Assembly: GCA_963847945.1 (NCBI GenBank)
Contig: CAWKBX010000015.1
Span: 310,001 to 374,000 of the forward strand
Length of the DNA: 64,000 bases
DNA from: JANMJD01 sp963847945
GTDB taxonomy: Bacteria; Actinomycetota; Acidimicrobiia; Acidimicrobiales; Ilumatobacteraceae
Reading direction: 5' to 3'
Under the pieces are notes generated by a model, which ran no database searches, was not told the origin of the DNA, and worked only from the letters and a program-made list of their open reading frames with translations. The position numbers were made by a program, and so were the translations under genes. This document shows positions 1 through 9,936 of this stretch, piece after piece; position 1 is the stretch's first letter; each line of letters opens with the position of its first letter.

Positions 1-3000
1 GCGTTCGGCTGGACGCGATCGGATGGCCACACGGTGAGATACGACACGGCGGTCGGGCCGACGGCGGTGACATTGATCGCTACCGATCCGACGCCCCCCG
101 ACGGCACCCCGCCACGCCCACGGATCAGCAGCCGCGCTTGACCACCGGCCGGCAGTCGTCCGCCGCCACTGGCGACGCCGTCATCGGTGAGTCCCGGACC
201 GCGGGTGTCCATCAGTCGTGCTGGGGTCAGGCCGGTGTACTGCGGCCCAGATGGGATCCAGCCGAGCACGTCGACCAGGACATGGGTCTGGCCCGCGGCG
301 TTGAAGACCGAGACCGAGCCGTCGGCACCCACCGGGACGATGACCATGTTGGGCACCGTTCGCGAACGCGGCAAAGTTGAGGTTCGAGGCATTCGGTTTC
401 GTTCGACCGGTCGGCCAGATGGTGAGGTACGACTCTGCCGTCGCCCCGGTCGCCGTGACGTTGATGACCACTGATCCGACGCCGGTCGCGGGAACGCCGC
501 CGCGAGCGAGCACGGCAAGGCGAGCCGTGCTGCCAGCGACCATCGCCCCCGCGCCACTGAATTGACCGTCGGCGGTGAGCCCGGGGGCCCGCGTATCCAT
601 CAGGCGGGCCGGGGTGAGTCCCCCGAAGGACGCTCCCGAGGGGAACCAGCCGAGCACGTCGACGATGACGTCGGTCGCCCCAATGGCGTTGAACAACGAC
701 ACCGAGCCACGCTCCCCCACGGCGACGATGACCATGTTGGGAACCGTCTGGCCGGCCGCGAAGTTCAGGTTCGAGGCGTTGGGCGGCTCGCCCCCCGTCG
801 GCCAGACCGTCAGATACGACTCGTCGGTCGGGTCGACCGCGGTCACATTGAGGGCGACCGCACCGACACCCGCGGCCGGTATGTCGCCACGGCCGAGGAC
901 CCGGAGTTCGGCACGCGATGCCCGACCGAGGCGCCCGGTGCCGGCGAAGAGGTTGTCGACCGTGGTGCCTGCCGGCCGGGTGTCCATCAGGCGCGCCGGG
1001 GTCAACCCAGCAAAGCCTGGCTCGGTCGGAGGCGGCGGAGGCGGCGACACCGTTTGCACGATGACCTGCTGCGACGCCGTCGACGAACCCTTCGACGAGG
1101 TGACCGTCAGCGTGGCCGTATAGGTGCCGTTCGACAGATAGATGTGCGTAGGGTGGCGATCGGTGGAGGCCGGGCTGCCATCGCCGAAGTCCCACCGCCA
1201 CGACGTCGGCGCCGGGTTCCCGGTGGACGAATCGGTGAAGGCAACCGACAAGGGGGCGGCACCGCTACCCGGCGTACGAGTAAACGACGCCTGCGGCGCG
1301 TTCGTTGCCGTCACGACCATCGTCGCCGTCGCCGAACCACGCGAGTTCGTCACGGTCAAACGCACCGTGAACGCGCCAGGCTTGGCAAAAGTATGGGTCG
1401 GATGTTGTTCGCTCGAGTTGGCCGTGCCGTCGTCGAACTCCCAGAGCCACGACGTCGGGCTGGGGGTGCCCACCGAGGTGTCGGTGAAAACCACCGCTCC
1501 GGGCGCCGACAGTGTCGTGCGATCGGCGACGAACGAGGCGACCGGTTTCCCTTCGACGCTGATCACTCGACTCGCCGTCACCGTGCCGACGCTGTTGGTC
1601 GCCGAGAGTTTGACGGTGTACGTGCCCGAACCGGCGTACACGTGGCTCGTGGTCGGGCCGGTCGCCCCGGGCGTGCCGTCGCCGAAGTTCCACGAGTAGC
1701 CGGTGATCGGCGGGACGCTGGCGGGTGTCGTACTCGTCAGGTTGACCGTCAACGGCGCAGCACCCGAGGTCGGCGTGGCGGTAAAGGCAGTCTGCGGGCC
1801 GGATTGGACGAGGACGGTCTTGGTCGCCACCGACGTACTGTTGGCGTTGGTCACCGTGAGCTTCGCGGTGAACGTCCCCGTCTTGGTGTATGTGTGGAAC
1901 GGGTGTTGCAGCGAGCTCTTCGAGCCATCACCGAACTCCCATCGCCACTTCGTCGGCGCTGGGCTACCGGTGCTGCGGTCGATGAACGTAACGCCGAGCG
2001 GGGCCGAACCGGTGAGTACGTCGGCGTCGAACGCCGCCGTCGGCGGCCCTTCGACGACAATCCGTTTGATCAGGCGGTAGGTCGTGGCCCCCGCCGTAGC
2101 GTGCAACTCGACGAAGTACTCGCCGGGGCTGTTGTAGACGTGGGTCGGGTGCTGCACCGCGTCGATCGGCATCCCATCACCGAAGTTCCAGCTCCAGGCG
2201 GTGACCGGTACCAGGGGGTCGGTGCTGACCGTCTGGTCGGTGAACGTGACGGTCAACGGCGCCGGCCCCTCCACAGGACTTGCAGCGAAAGCAGCGAGGG
2301 CCGTTGACGGGTTGACGATGATCTTGGTCGATGCAGTCCCCGACCCGTTGGGGTTCGTTGCGGTCATCGTGACGGTGTAGACGCCGGGGGCGGTGTAGAC
2401 GTGAAACGGAACGGGCCCGGTACCTGTCGCGCCGTCACCGAAAGTCCAGCTCCAGCTTTGCGGTCGGCGGACCGATGTGTCGGTGAAGATCACCGCCGAG
2501 CCGGCCGTGATGGTGCTCGCGTTGGCCTCGAATGACGCGCCCGGCGGTGAATGCCCGATGTCGAAAACATGCAGCGCGAAGCGCCGCGACGAACCGACCG
2601 AGACGGTGTCCTCACCGTCCGCGACGTAGAGACGGTCGCCGATCAACTCGACGGCGCGGGGATCGTCGACTCTGAAGTCGCGCATGGCGAAGCTATGCGA
2701 GGTGATGACCGTCATCGCCGGGAACGCCAAGCGGAACAGCCGATCGCCTGTGTCGGTCAGCCAGAGCTCAGATCCATCATCGTTGAAATCGAGCCCGTAC
2801 ACCGACCCGATGTTGGTCGGCAGGGTGGCCGGGGCGGCGGTGAGCGTGTTGGTCGGGTAGTCGTAGCTGAACAAGGAGTGGGCCTGGGCCACCCAGAGCA
2901 CACCGTCGCGGGCCGCCGCTCCGGAGAAGTCGTTGGAGGCGAGCGCGTTCAGCGGCTGGTACGACTCGGGTACAAAGGCCTCCCCGGGGCTGGGCCGGGC

Positions 3001-3483
3001 GAGACGGAAGGCGGTCGGATCGTGCGGAAGGACCGGGCAACACGGCCCGGCGAAGATGAACAGCTGGTCATGGACACCGTCGTAGGCCAGACCTTCCATA
3101 TCGACCGGCCGCGTCAGCCCGGCCGCGGGACCGCCTGGGGCCCCTCCCGGCTGATACTGCAGGGTCGCGGCGAGTTGGGCGCGGGTGATCGTGCTGCGCA
3201 ACGTTCCCGTCGCCAGATCGATCTCGTAGGCCGCATGGGAGGAGTCGTCGAGCACCCAGATCGTCTTGCGGATCGGGTCGTGGGCCAGTCCTTCGGCGTC
3301 GAACAGCGTCGTCGTCGAATTCTTGATCGGCTGCGTCGTGATCATCGACTGAAACTCGAGCGTCGGGAAAGCATGGGTCGGAATCGCCGCGACGGCGGCA
3401 TCGACGCCCAGAGCAACGCTTCCGGTGGCGACGAGCATGGTCGCTCCGATCGCGGCCCACCGTCGGCCCATCAGTTTCGCCAT
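1..3483 (-). CDS. Secreted PKD-repeat protein, 3' end off the window, one frame break
   Basis: This is an extracellular protein, probably involved in surface binding. The N-terminus is a signal peptide (basic MAKLMGRR, hydrophobic stretch, VAA|IPT-like cleavage near residue 33). Residues about 35-315 look like a beta-propeller ('DAEGLAHDP', 'MEGLAYDG', 'VYGLDFNDDG'). Six PKD domains follow, each with a W-x-FGDG or W-x-FDDG core and a 'HxY/F...G.YTV' strand. A 'PPPPPPTEP' linker leads to modules that start 'GLTPARLMDTR' and end 'DVLGWFPSG'. In the second module the frame breaks near 360-372. Aligning the two modules shows one extra base, and removing it restores 'TVPNMVIVPVGADGSV' and a third module that stays open to base 1. 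The uncorrected frame would stop at 181. The long plus-strand open frame opposite is a shadow. Function beyond adhesion or scaffolding is not evident. Confidence 0.85.
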
Positions 3484-3608
3484 GCCCGTTCTCCATCCGC
3501 TGCGTCGCCCGCCTCGCGAAGCCGCCCGACCTTGACCAGGTTAGTGCGCCTCAATCCGTGACCTCTACACGCTCCGGGAGATATGTCGGGAGGCCCAATC
3601 GATAAATA

Positions 3609-3623
3609 ATGTCCTAAAGACAT
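3609..3623. promoter_or_regulatory. Palindrome upstream of nadV, candidate NrtR operator
   Basis: ATGTC-CTAAA-GACAT is a perfect 5+5+5 inverted repeat in an AT-rich stretch 42 bases before the nadV start. NrtR proteins bind palindromes in front of NAD genes, and an NrtR-like gene is the second gene of this operon. The assignment is by context only; I have not matched it to a published NrtR consensus. Confidence 0.5.
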
Positions 3624-3664
3624 AAATAGTTGATACGGTTCGGGCCAACCCAACAAGGAGCACG

Positions 3665-5131
3665 ATGAGCCCGTTCAACCCGGTCACCCTGATCGATGCC
3701 TACAAGTTCGATCATCGCCGGCAATACCCGGACGGCACAACGAGGGTGTACTCCAACCTCACCCCGCGGTCCAGCCGATTCGATGGAGTCGACGAGGTCA
3801 TTCTCTTCGGGCTCCAAGCCTTCCTGCGGCGGTACCTGATGGAGGAGATGGCCGACTTCTTCGCCGCCGACGAGGGCGACGTCGCCCACCGCTACCAGCG
3901 CCGACTCGACGGTCTGCTCGGTCCCAACTCGATCGGTACCGACCACATCGTCAACCTCCATCGTCTCGGATACGTGCCGCTGCGGTTCTCCGCCATCCCC
4001 GAGGGGACCGCGGTTCCCGTTCGAGTTCCGATGCTGACGGTCGAGAACACCCACCCCGACTTCTTCTGGCTGGTCAACTACGTCGAAACCATTCTCCTCG
4101 CCTCGGTCTGGTTACCCTCGACGTCGGCCACCCAGGCGGCGCGACTTCGCCGCATGCTCGACGGGGCCGCTCGCGCCACCGGCGGCGACCTGGCCGCCGT
4201 CGACTGGCAGGGCCACGACTTCTCGTTCCGTGGAATGGGGTCGCTCGAAGCTGCCGCAGCGTCGGGGGCCGGGCACCTGTTGGCCTTCGCCGGCACCGAC
4301 ACGATCCCCGCTCTCGACTTCGTCGACCACTACTACCCCCACTCCCCCGAGCTGCTCGTCGGCGGATCGGTGCCGGCAACCGAGCATTCGGTGATGTGTG
4401 CCGGCGGGGAGCGCGACGAGGCCACGACCTTCAGCAGGGTGCTCGATCTGTACCCGAGCGGAGTCGTCTCGGTCGTCGCCGACACCTGGGATATCTGGAA
4501 CGTGCTGACCGAGATCCTGCCATCACTACGCGACCAAATCCTCGGACGCGACGGCCGATTGGTCATTCGACCCGACTCGGGCGACCCGGTTCGCATCCTC
4601 TGCGGCGACGCCGACGCGCCCGAGGATCACCCCGCCCGCCGGGGTGTCGCCCAGCTGCTCTGGGACCATTTCGGCGGCACGGTCAACGACCTCGGCATGA
4701 AGGTGTTCGATCCTCATGTCGGGGTGATCTACGGCGACTCGATCAACCACGAGCGGGCCGTGGCGATGACCCAGCGCCTGGCTGAGATCGGCTTTGCGTC
4801 CACCAATGTGGTCCTCGGCATCGGCAGCCACACCTATCAACACGTCACCCGCGACACCTTCGGCTTCGCCATGAAGGCAACATGGGCCGAGGTCGACGGG
4901 GTCGGACGCGAGCTGTTCAAAGACCCGGTCACCGACTCGGGCACCAAGAAGTCGGCGGCTGGACGCCTCGCCGTCGCCCCGACAGCCACCGGACTGCGAC
5001 TCATCGAGCGGGCCTCACCCGGGCAGGAGGCCAACTCGGTGCTCCAACCGGTATGGGAGGACGGCAAGTTCGTCACCGAATGGTCCTTCGAGCAAGTGCT
5101 CGCCCACGTGGGCCTGCGCCACATTCGATGA
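3665..5131 (+). CDS. nadV: Nicotinamide phosphoribosyltransferase
   Basis: It makes nicotinamide mononucleotide from nicotinamide and PRPP, the first step of one-enzyme NAD salvage in the cytosol. The 488-residue length fits the NAMPT/NadV family. The N-terminus 'LIDAYKFDHRRQYPDGTTRVYSNLTPR' region (residues about 8-35), the 'SFRGMGSLEAAAASGAGHLLAF.GTDT' region near residue 190, 'VIRPDSGDP' near residue 300, and 'GSHTYQHVTRDTFGFAMKATW' region near residue 385 are the family hallmarks that contact PRPP and nicotinamide. The ATG has a good AAGGAG site 5 bases upstream. Its TGA overlaps the ATG of the following Nudix-type regulator (ATGA), so the two are translationally coupled. A palindrome lies upstream. 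Confidence is high; nicotinate specificity is unlikely given the sequence type. Confidence 0.93.
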   Translation: MSPFNPVTLIDAYKFDHRRQYPDGTTRVYSNLTPRSSRFDGVDEVILFGLQAFLRRYLMEEMADFFAADEGDVAHRYQRRLDGLLGPNSIGTDHIVNLHRLGYVPLRFSAIPEGTAVPVRVPMLTVENTHPDFFWLVNYVETILLASVWLPSTSATQAARLRRMLDGAARATGGDLAAVDWQGHDFSFRGMGSLEAAAASGAGHLLAFAGTDTIPALDFVDHYYPHSPELLVGGSVPATEHSVMCAGGERDEATTFSRVLDLYPSGVVSVVADTWDIWNVLTEILPSLRDQILGRDGRLVIRPDSGDPVRILCGDADAPEDHPARRGVAQLLWDHFGGTVNDLGMKVFDPHVGVIYGDSINHERAVAMTQRLAEIGFASTNVVLGIGSHTYQHVTRDTFGFAMKATWAEVDGVGRELFKDPVTDSGTKKSAAGRLAVAPTATGLRLIERASPGQEANSVLQPVWEDGKFVTEWSFEQVLAHVGLRHIR

Positions 5132-5817
5132 CCGCCGACCGGTCGGGCGGGCCTGTCGTGACGATCGACGTGGTCGTGTTCCGGATGGTTGCCGTCGGCA
5201 TCGAAGTGCTCGCGGTCACTCGCCAACGCGAGCCATTCCTCAATCGCCAGGCCCTCCCTGGTGCGTACGTGCAGGCCGGGGAGACCCTCATCGAGGCATG
5301 TCACCGTTGCCTGGCCACCAAGGCCGGTCTGGCCCAGGCGATGCAGTCGGGACTGGTCGGCGAGCCGCGCCAGTTTCTTGCCGCCGACTCCGTCGCCCGA
5401 GATCCCCGGGGGCACGCCGTCTCGATCGTCCATCTGGTGTTGGTCGACGGAAATGTCGAACCGATCGACGGCGAACGCCCGGCCTGGCTACCGATCGACG
5501 AGATCGACAATCTCGCCTTCGACCACGCTGATGTCGTCATCGCCGGCCGCCGCTTTCTCGTCGACTGCCTCTGGGCCGATACCGACGCATTCACGCGGTT
5601 GGCCGGGACACACCCGCTGACGACTCCGCTTCTGCGAGAGATCGCCGAGGCCGTCGCCGGCCATCCACTCGACCATGCCAACTTCAGTCGCCGTCTCGGA
5701 GCCTCGGGCCTTTTCGTGACGATCGATGCCGATCCGGCCTCGGCCACCCGCCGACCTCGCGGTCGTGGCCGACCACCCACCGTGTGGGTCCCTCAGGCAA
5801 CCACGCCCGACGCGTGA
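5128..5817 (+). CDS. nrtR: NrtR-like Nudix-family transcriptional regulator of NAD salvage
   Basis: This is a 229-residue protein with an N-terminal Nudix fold and a C-terminal winged helix-turn-helix (from about residue 150, ending with a 'RGRPPTVW' wing). The Nudix box region 'GETLIEACHRCLATKAGL' keeps the first Glu, the Arg and the last Gly but has lost the catalytic E-x-x-E-E residues, as in NrtR regulators that sense ADP-ribose-type ligands instead of cleaving them. The start at 5128 overlaps the nadV stop by four bases; the open frame extends further upstream inside nadV but those codons are a shadow. Operon position with nadV supports control of NAD homeostasis and probably its own operon through the palindrome at 3609. 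Confidence 0.85.
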   Translation: MTADRSGGPVVTIDVVVFRMVAVGIEVLAVTRQREPFLNRQALPGAYVQAGETLIEACHRCLATKAGLAQAMQSGLVGEPRQFLAADSVARDPRGHAVSIVHLVLVDGNVEPIDGERPAWLPIDEIDNLAFDHADVVIAGRRFLVDCLWADTDAFTRLAGTHPLTTPLLREIAEAVAGHPLDHANFSRRLGASGLFVTIDADPASATRRPRGRGRPPTVWVPQATTPDA

Positions 5818-5867
5818 ACCAACCGGCGGTCGAGCCGAACGTCGCCGACCCATCGCCGAGCCTTCGG

Positions 5868-6863
5868 TTAACCAAGGCCGGTGCGTGTCATCAGCCGACC
5901 TCGCACCCGTTGGCTCAGTTCGCCGGCCATGTTGAACACCCCGCTGGCCACCGACTCACCGTGCAGCCCCAGCCCACACTCCGGGCTGAGCAGCGCTTGG
6001 CCGATCAAGCGTTGCTGATCACACCCGGCCTCGACCAAGCCTTCCCACAGGGCGGTGAGCTCTCGCCAATGCCGCTGCGGACTGTGGAAGATCGGACCAT
6101 CGGTGGGCACGACACCCCAAATGATGATGCCACCGCGATCGAGGAATCGCGCCAGGTACCCGGCCACGCTCAGCAGGTTGCGACGGACCGGCAACGACAA
6201 CAGCTCGGGCCCGGCGGCGATGATTCCGGCCCAGTCGGCATCGCCGCAACAGTGCACCCCGGCCACCGTCATCGGCTCGATCACGGCCAGCGCCCCCGAG
6301 AGTAGGTCGATCGCCGCGTCGGGAGGAATCGGAAATCCGTCGTCCATCACATCGGGGAACGAAGGCTCGTCGAGAACGACCACCTGCTCGCAGCCGGGCA
6401 ACGCGTCGGCGAGGTAGCGGTGGATGACCTGAACATGCTCGCGCACCGCTCGTACCGCGACGGCGAAGGCGGGGCTCGCCGGAACGCCCGCCCGCATCAG
6501 CGCGACGCCCAGGGAGATGGGGCCGACGAACTGCCACTTGACGGCCGAGACGCCGCCCGGCGGCAACCTCGACGAACGATCGCATCCCGAGGTATGCGTC
6601 GTGTTCGAGATCGGTGACAACCGGCGCCAACGGATCTATTCGGCGCACATCGACCGACAGGCTGCCGTACTGGCCGAAGTCGACACCACGGATGCCGCTG
6701 ACCGCCTGAGCGATCATGTTCTCGGCCGGCGATCGACGGGGCAACGTCGGGACGAATGGCAACTCGGGCGCCATCAACAGCGAGAACTCGGCCGGTCGTC
6801 GCGAGCGTTCCGATGGGGCAAGCTCCCCACTCCGGTCACCGCGCCGGGGCGCAACTGCGTCAT
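5868..6863 (-). CDS. MetE-like (cobalamin-independent methionine synthase C-terminal) family protein, two frame breaks
   Basis: This is a methyltransferase-fold protein of about 331 residues, far shorter than full MetE, resembling the stand-alone C-terminal barrel. It reads in three frames: 'MTQLRPGAVTGVGSLPH' from 6863, then 'FSLLMAPELPFVPTLPRR...DFGQYGSL', then 'GVSAVKWQFVGPISLGVALMRAG' to the stop. One missing base near 6795 and one extra base near 6558 reconcile them, and the corrected length is an exact multiple of three. The zinc ligand motifs H-x-C ('GVHCCGD') and the distal Cys ('SPECGLG') are both present, so a thiol-methyl transfer role is plausible. The methyl donor and acceptor are unknown. 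The gene is divergent from the membrane protein at 6950. Confidence 0.75.
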
Positions 6864-6949
6864 CGCATCCCCCTCCCGTCGTGGCCGTCCCCGTGTGAAT
6901 TCCACCCCTACGTTGGCGACTGAGGGGTGAGTTCGGCAAATCTTGCGGC

Positions 6950-7853
6950 ATGCCGCCACGCCCAGTCCTGCCGTCCGCCGAGCAGCGGCCGGGAAAACGA
7001 GCGGTCTGGGCCCTGCGCTTCGTCTGGATTGCCGTCGGTCTCGTCGGTTCAGTCGCCATCGGCGATGCCGTCAATACCCGTTCTGACCAGGCAAAATTGA
7101 CGACGACCGCGCTGGCGGCGGCCATGTGGTTCGTCGTGCTGGTAGCGATGTTGGTACCGAGCGTGATCGCCTTGACCATCATCCGCATGGCGGTCCCGGC
7201 TGCGCCGATTTCGGCCATCGCCACCCTCGTAGCCGGGGCCGACACCGCCCCTGGGCTCATCACGGTCGTCGTCGGCAGCCATCGCCGCGGTGCTTGCGTT
7301 GAGCGCGGATGTGGGCGAACACTTCATCCAGTCATCGGCATACGGTCACGAGCAGCGATTTCCCCTACGCCCTCCGGGGGCGCTCCTGCTCGGACCGCTC
7401 GAGGTGCTGTGGGCCATCACCATTGGGCCATTGATTGCCGGCCCACTGTTGATCGCCGGCGACCGGATTGCCGCCGGCGGGCTGGTCGTGATCGTCGGCA
7501 TCGCCGTCGTGTGGGTACTCGGGCCCCGGTTCCACGAGCTCGGTCGGCGCTGGCTGGTGTTCGTCCCGGCCGGACTGGTCGTCCACGATCACGTGCCGCT
7601 CGCCGAGACAGTCATGGTCGCCGCCGGCGAGGTCGAGGTCGTCAATCTGGCTCCCGCCGATACCACCGCCATCGATCTCACCGCCAACGCGCTCGGCCCG
7701 GCCGTCGAGATCGGCATCCGTCAACCGACCGCGGTGGCCCGACGGGGCACGACGCGGCGCGCGTCGAGCACGACCACGACCGCCGACCGACTCCTCGTCA
7801 GCCCGAGCCGTCCGGGCCGGGTGATTGCCGCAGCCCGCCAGCGGGGTTGGTAG
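6950..7853 (+). CDS. Conserved membrane protein of unknown function, one frame break
   Basis: I do not recognise a named family. The N-terminal part (residues 1-105) has three predicted membrane segments ('FVWIAVGLVGSVAI', 'AAAMWFVVLVAMLVPSVIALTII', 'GLITVVVSAAIAAVLALS'). After the frame break there are two more ('LEVLWAITIGPLIAGPLLI', 'GGLVVIVGIAVVWVLG'), then a soluble C-terminus of about 110 residues ending 'SRPGRVIAAARQRGW'. One extra base near 7272 joins the two reading frames inside the third membrane segment, and the corrected length is 300 residues. 'GEHFIQSSAYGHEQRFPLRPPGALLLGPLEVLW' lies at the junction of the halves. The soluble tail looks PH-like or beta-rich (inference). Confidence 0.6.
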
Positions 7854-7874
7854 GCCGGCGAGTGGGCCGGCGGC

Positions 7875-9875
7875 TCAGTCGGCGGATCGCGATCCGCCGC
7901 GATGCACAGCACACCAACCGACGATGTCGCCCATGATCCGGGCAAGGTCGAAGTCCTTCGGGGTGTAGACGGCGGCGACTCCGTTGGCGATCAGCACCGA
8001 CCGGTCCTCGGCGGGGATGATTCCCCCGACGACCACCGGGGCGTCGACCCCGGCCGCCCGTAGCGCAGCCACCAGAGGAACCACCAGCGCCAGATGGCTG
8101 CCGGAGAGGATCGACAACCCGATCACATCGGGGTCCTCGTCTCGGGCCGAGGCAACGATCTGCTCCGGGGTCAGGCGGATGCCCGAGTAGATCACCTCCA
8201 TCCCGGAATCGCGCGCCGCCACGGCGATCTGCTCGGCCCCGTTGGAGTGACCATCGAGGCCGGGCTTGGCGACCAGCAGCCGCGGCGGCCCACCCGGCAA
8301 TGCTTTGACCCGTTCCACAACGGCGGCGAGCTCGCCGTGGCGGCGACCACTGGCTGCGGCGACTCCGGTGGGGGCCCGGTACTCACCGAACACTTGGCGC
8401 AGCGCGGCCGCCCACTCCCCTGTGGTGCCCCCGGCCCGGACCAAGGCGATCGTGGCCGGCATCACGTTGACCGAGCTCTCGGCCGCGGCGCGGAGTTCGT
8501 CGAGCGCCGCCGCCACGGCGGCGGCGTCGCGACCGGCACGCCACTCGGCCAGGTCGGCGACCGCCTCGGCTTCGACAGCCTCATCGACCCGCAGGATGCT
8601 TCCGTCGCCGACCAGCGGCGACGCCGCAGTCTCGACGTACCGGTTCACCCCGACGACCACCAGATCGCCCGCCTCGATGCGACGGGTGCGATCGGCCATC
8701 GACCGGACGAGTCGACCCTTCAGTTCCCCGACCGCCGCAAACGCTCCACCGAGCTGAGCGACATCGTCCATCTCGGCCCAGGCGGCATCACGCAGCTCGG
8801 CTGTCGCCGCTTCGATCACCGTCGAGCCGTCGAAGATGTCGTCGTATTCGAGGATGTCGCTCTCGAAGGCGAGCACCTGCTGCATGCGCAACGACCACTG
8901 CTGGTCCCAGGGGCGGGGCAGACCGAGCGCCTCGTTCCACGCCGGAAGCTGCACACTGCGCGCCCGCGCTCGCTTCGACATCGTCACCGCCAGCATCTCC
9001 AACACGATCCGTTGCACGTTGTTTTCGGGCTGCTGTTCGGTCAACCCCAACGAGTTGACCTGCACTCCATAGCGGAACCGCAGCGATCGCTCGTCGGTGA
9101 CCCCGTAGCGTTCCTGGCCGATGCGAGACCAGATCTCCGCCATCGCCCGCAGCTTGCAGATCTCCTCGACGAAGCGGATTCCGGCGTTGACGAAGAACGA
9201 GATCGAGCCGAACACCCGACCGAAAGCAGCCTCGGTCACCTGCCCCGAGTCGCGGACCGCGTCGAGCACGTCGATGGCGTTGGCCATCGAGTAGGCAATC
9301 TCCTGGACGGGCGTCGCCCCGGCCTCCTGCAGGTGATACGAGCAGATGTTGACCGGGTTCCACTTCGGGGCGTGCTCGGCGCACCAGGCGATCGTGTCGA
9401 CGATCAACCGGCGGGAGGCTTCGGGAGGAAAGATGTGCGTCCCGCGGCTGAGATATTCCTTGAGAATGTCGTTCTGGGTGGTACCCCGCAGGGCGGTGGA
9501 GGCGACGCCCTGTTCCTCGGCGTTGACGGCGTACAGCGCCAGCAGCCAGGCCGCTGTGGCATTGATCGTCATCGAGGTGTTCATCTCGCCCGGGGGGATG
9601 CCGTCCATCAGCGCCCGCATGTGGCCGAGGTGGGCGACGGGGACCCCAACCTTGCCGACTTCACCGCGGGCGGCTGCGGCGTCGGGGTCGTAACCGGTCT
9701 GGGTCGGCAGGTCGAAGGCGATCGACAGCCCGGTCTGCCCCTTGGCCAGGTTGTTTCGATAGAGGGTGTTCGACGCGGCGGCGGTCGAGTGTCCGGAATA
9801 TGTCCGCATCGTCCATGGGGCATCGCTCGTCGGCATGCGCACAGCTTGGTCGGCCCGGCCCTCAGCCGTCGACAT
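7875..9875 (-). CDS. ecm: Ethylmalonyl-CoA mutase (MeaA-like), adenosylcobalamin-dependent
   Basis: It belongs to the methylmalonyl-CoA mutase superfamily and probably converts ethylmalonyl-CoA to methylsuccinyl-CoA. The 666 residues carry the catalytic barrel ('TYSGHSTAAASNTLYRRN-like' start, 'LSIAFDLPTQTGYDPD', 'MNTSMTINATAAWLLALY', 'GTTQNDILKEYLSRGT', 'NICSYHLQEAGATPVQE') and a C-terminal cobalamin-binding domain with D-G-H-S-x-G ('KPGLDGHSNGAEQIA'), 'LSILSGSH' and 'VVVGGIIP'. The TQTGYD and DGHSNG variants match MeaA/Ecm and differ from true methylmalonyl-CoA mutase (THRGYD, DGHDRG). No crotonyl-CoA carboxylase/reductase is in the window to prove an ethylmalonyl-CoA pathway. The BKACE gene starts 61 bases away on the other strand. 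Confidence 0.85.
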   Translation of the reverse strand: MSTAEGRADQAVRMPTSDAPWTMRTYSGHSTAAASNTLYRNNLAKGQTGLSIAFDLPTQTGYDPDAAAARGEVGKVGVPVAHLGHMRALMDGIPPGEMNTSMTINATAAWLLALYAVNAEEQGVASTALRGTTQNDILKEYLSRGTHIFPPEASRRLIVDTIAWCAEHAPKWNPVNICSYHLQEAGATPVQEIAYSMANAIDVLDAVRDSGQVTEAAFGRVFGSISFFVNAGIRFVEEICKLRAMAEIWSRIGQERYGVTDERSLRFRYGVQVNSLGLTEQQPENNVQRIVLEMLAVTMSKRARARSVQLPAWNEALGLPRPWDQQWSLRMQQVLAFESDILEYDDIFDGSTVIEAATAELRDAAWAEMDDVAQLGGAFAAVGELKGRLVRSMADRTRRIEAGDLVVVGVNRYVETAASPLVGDGSILRVDEAVEAEAVADLAEWRAGRDAAAVAAALDELRAAAESSVNVMPATIALVRAGGTTGEWAAALRQVFGEYRAPTGVAAASGRRHGELAAVVERVKALPGGPPRLLVAKPGLDGHSNGAEQIAVAARDSGMEVIYSGIRLTPEQIVASARDEDPDVIGLSILSGSHLALVVPLVAALRAAGVDAPVVVGGIIPAEDRSVLIANGVAAVYTPKDFDLARIMGDIVGWCAVHRGGSRSAD

Positions 9876-9936
9876 CGAGGAGCGGCATCCGGTGGTCGTG
9901 TGTCACCGATCCGAGTCGGGCTGGCACACTCGGTCC

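Noticed and set aside
562..2307. A 581-residue open frame on the plus strand opposite the PKD protein
   Set aside because: Arg/Gly-rich composition and no motif; it is the codon shadow of a GC-rich gene with clear PKD domains on the other strand.
181..3483. Taking 181 as the true end of the PKD protein
   Set aside because: The last 67 residues of that frame are out-of-frame; the neighbouring frame continues the repeat module to base 1.
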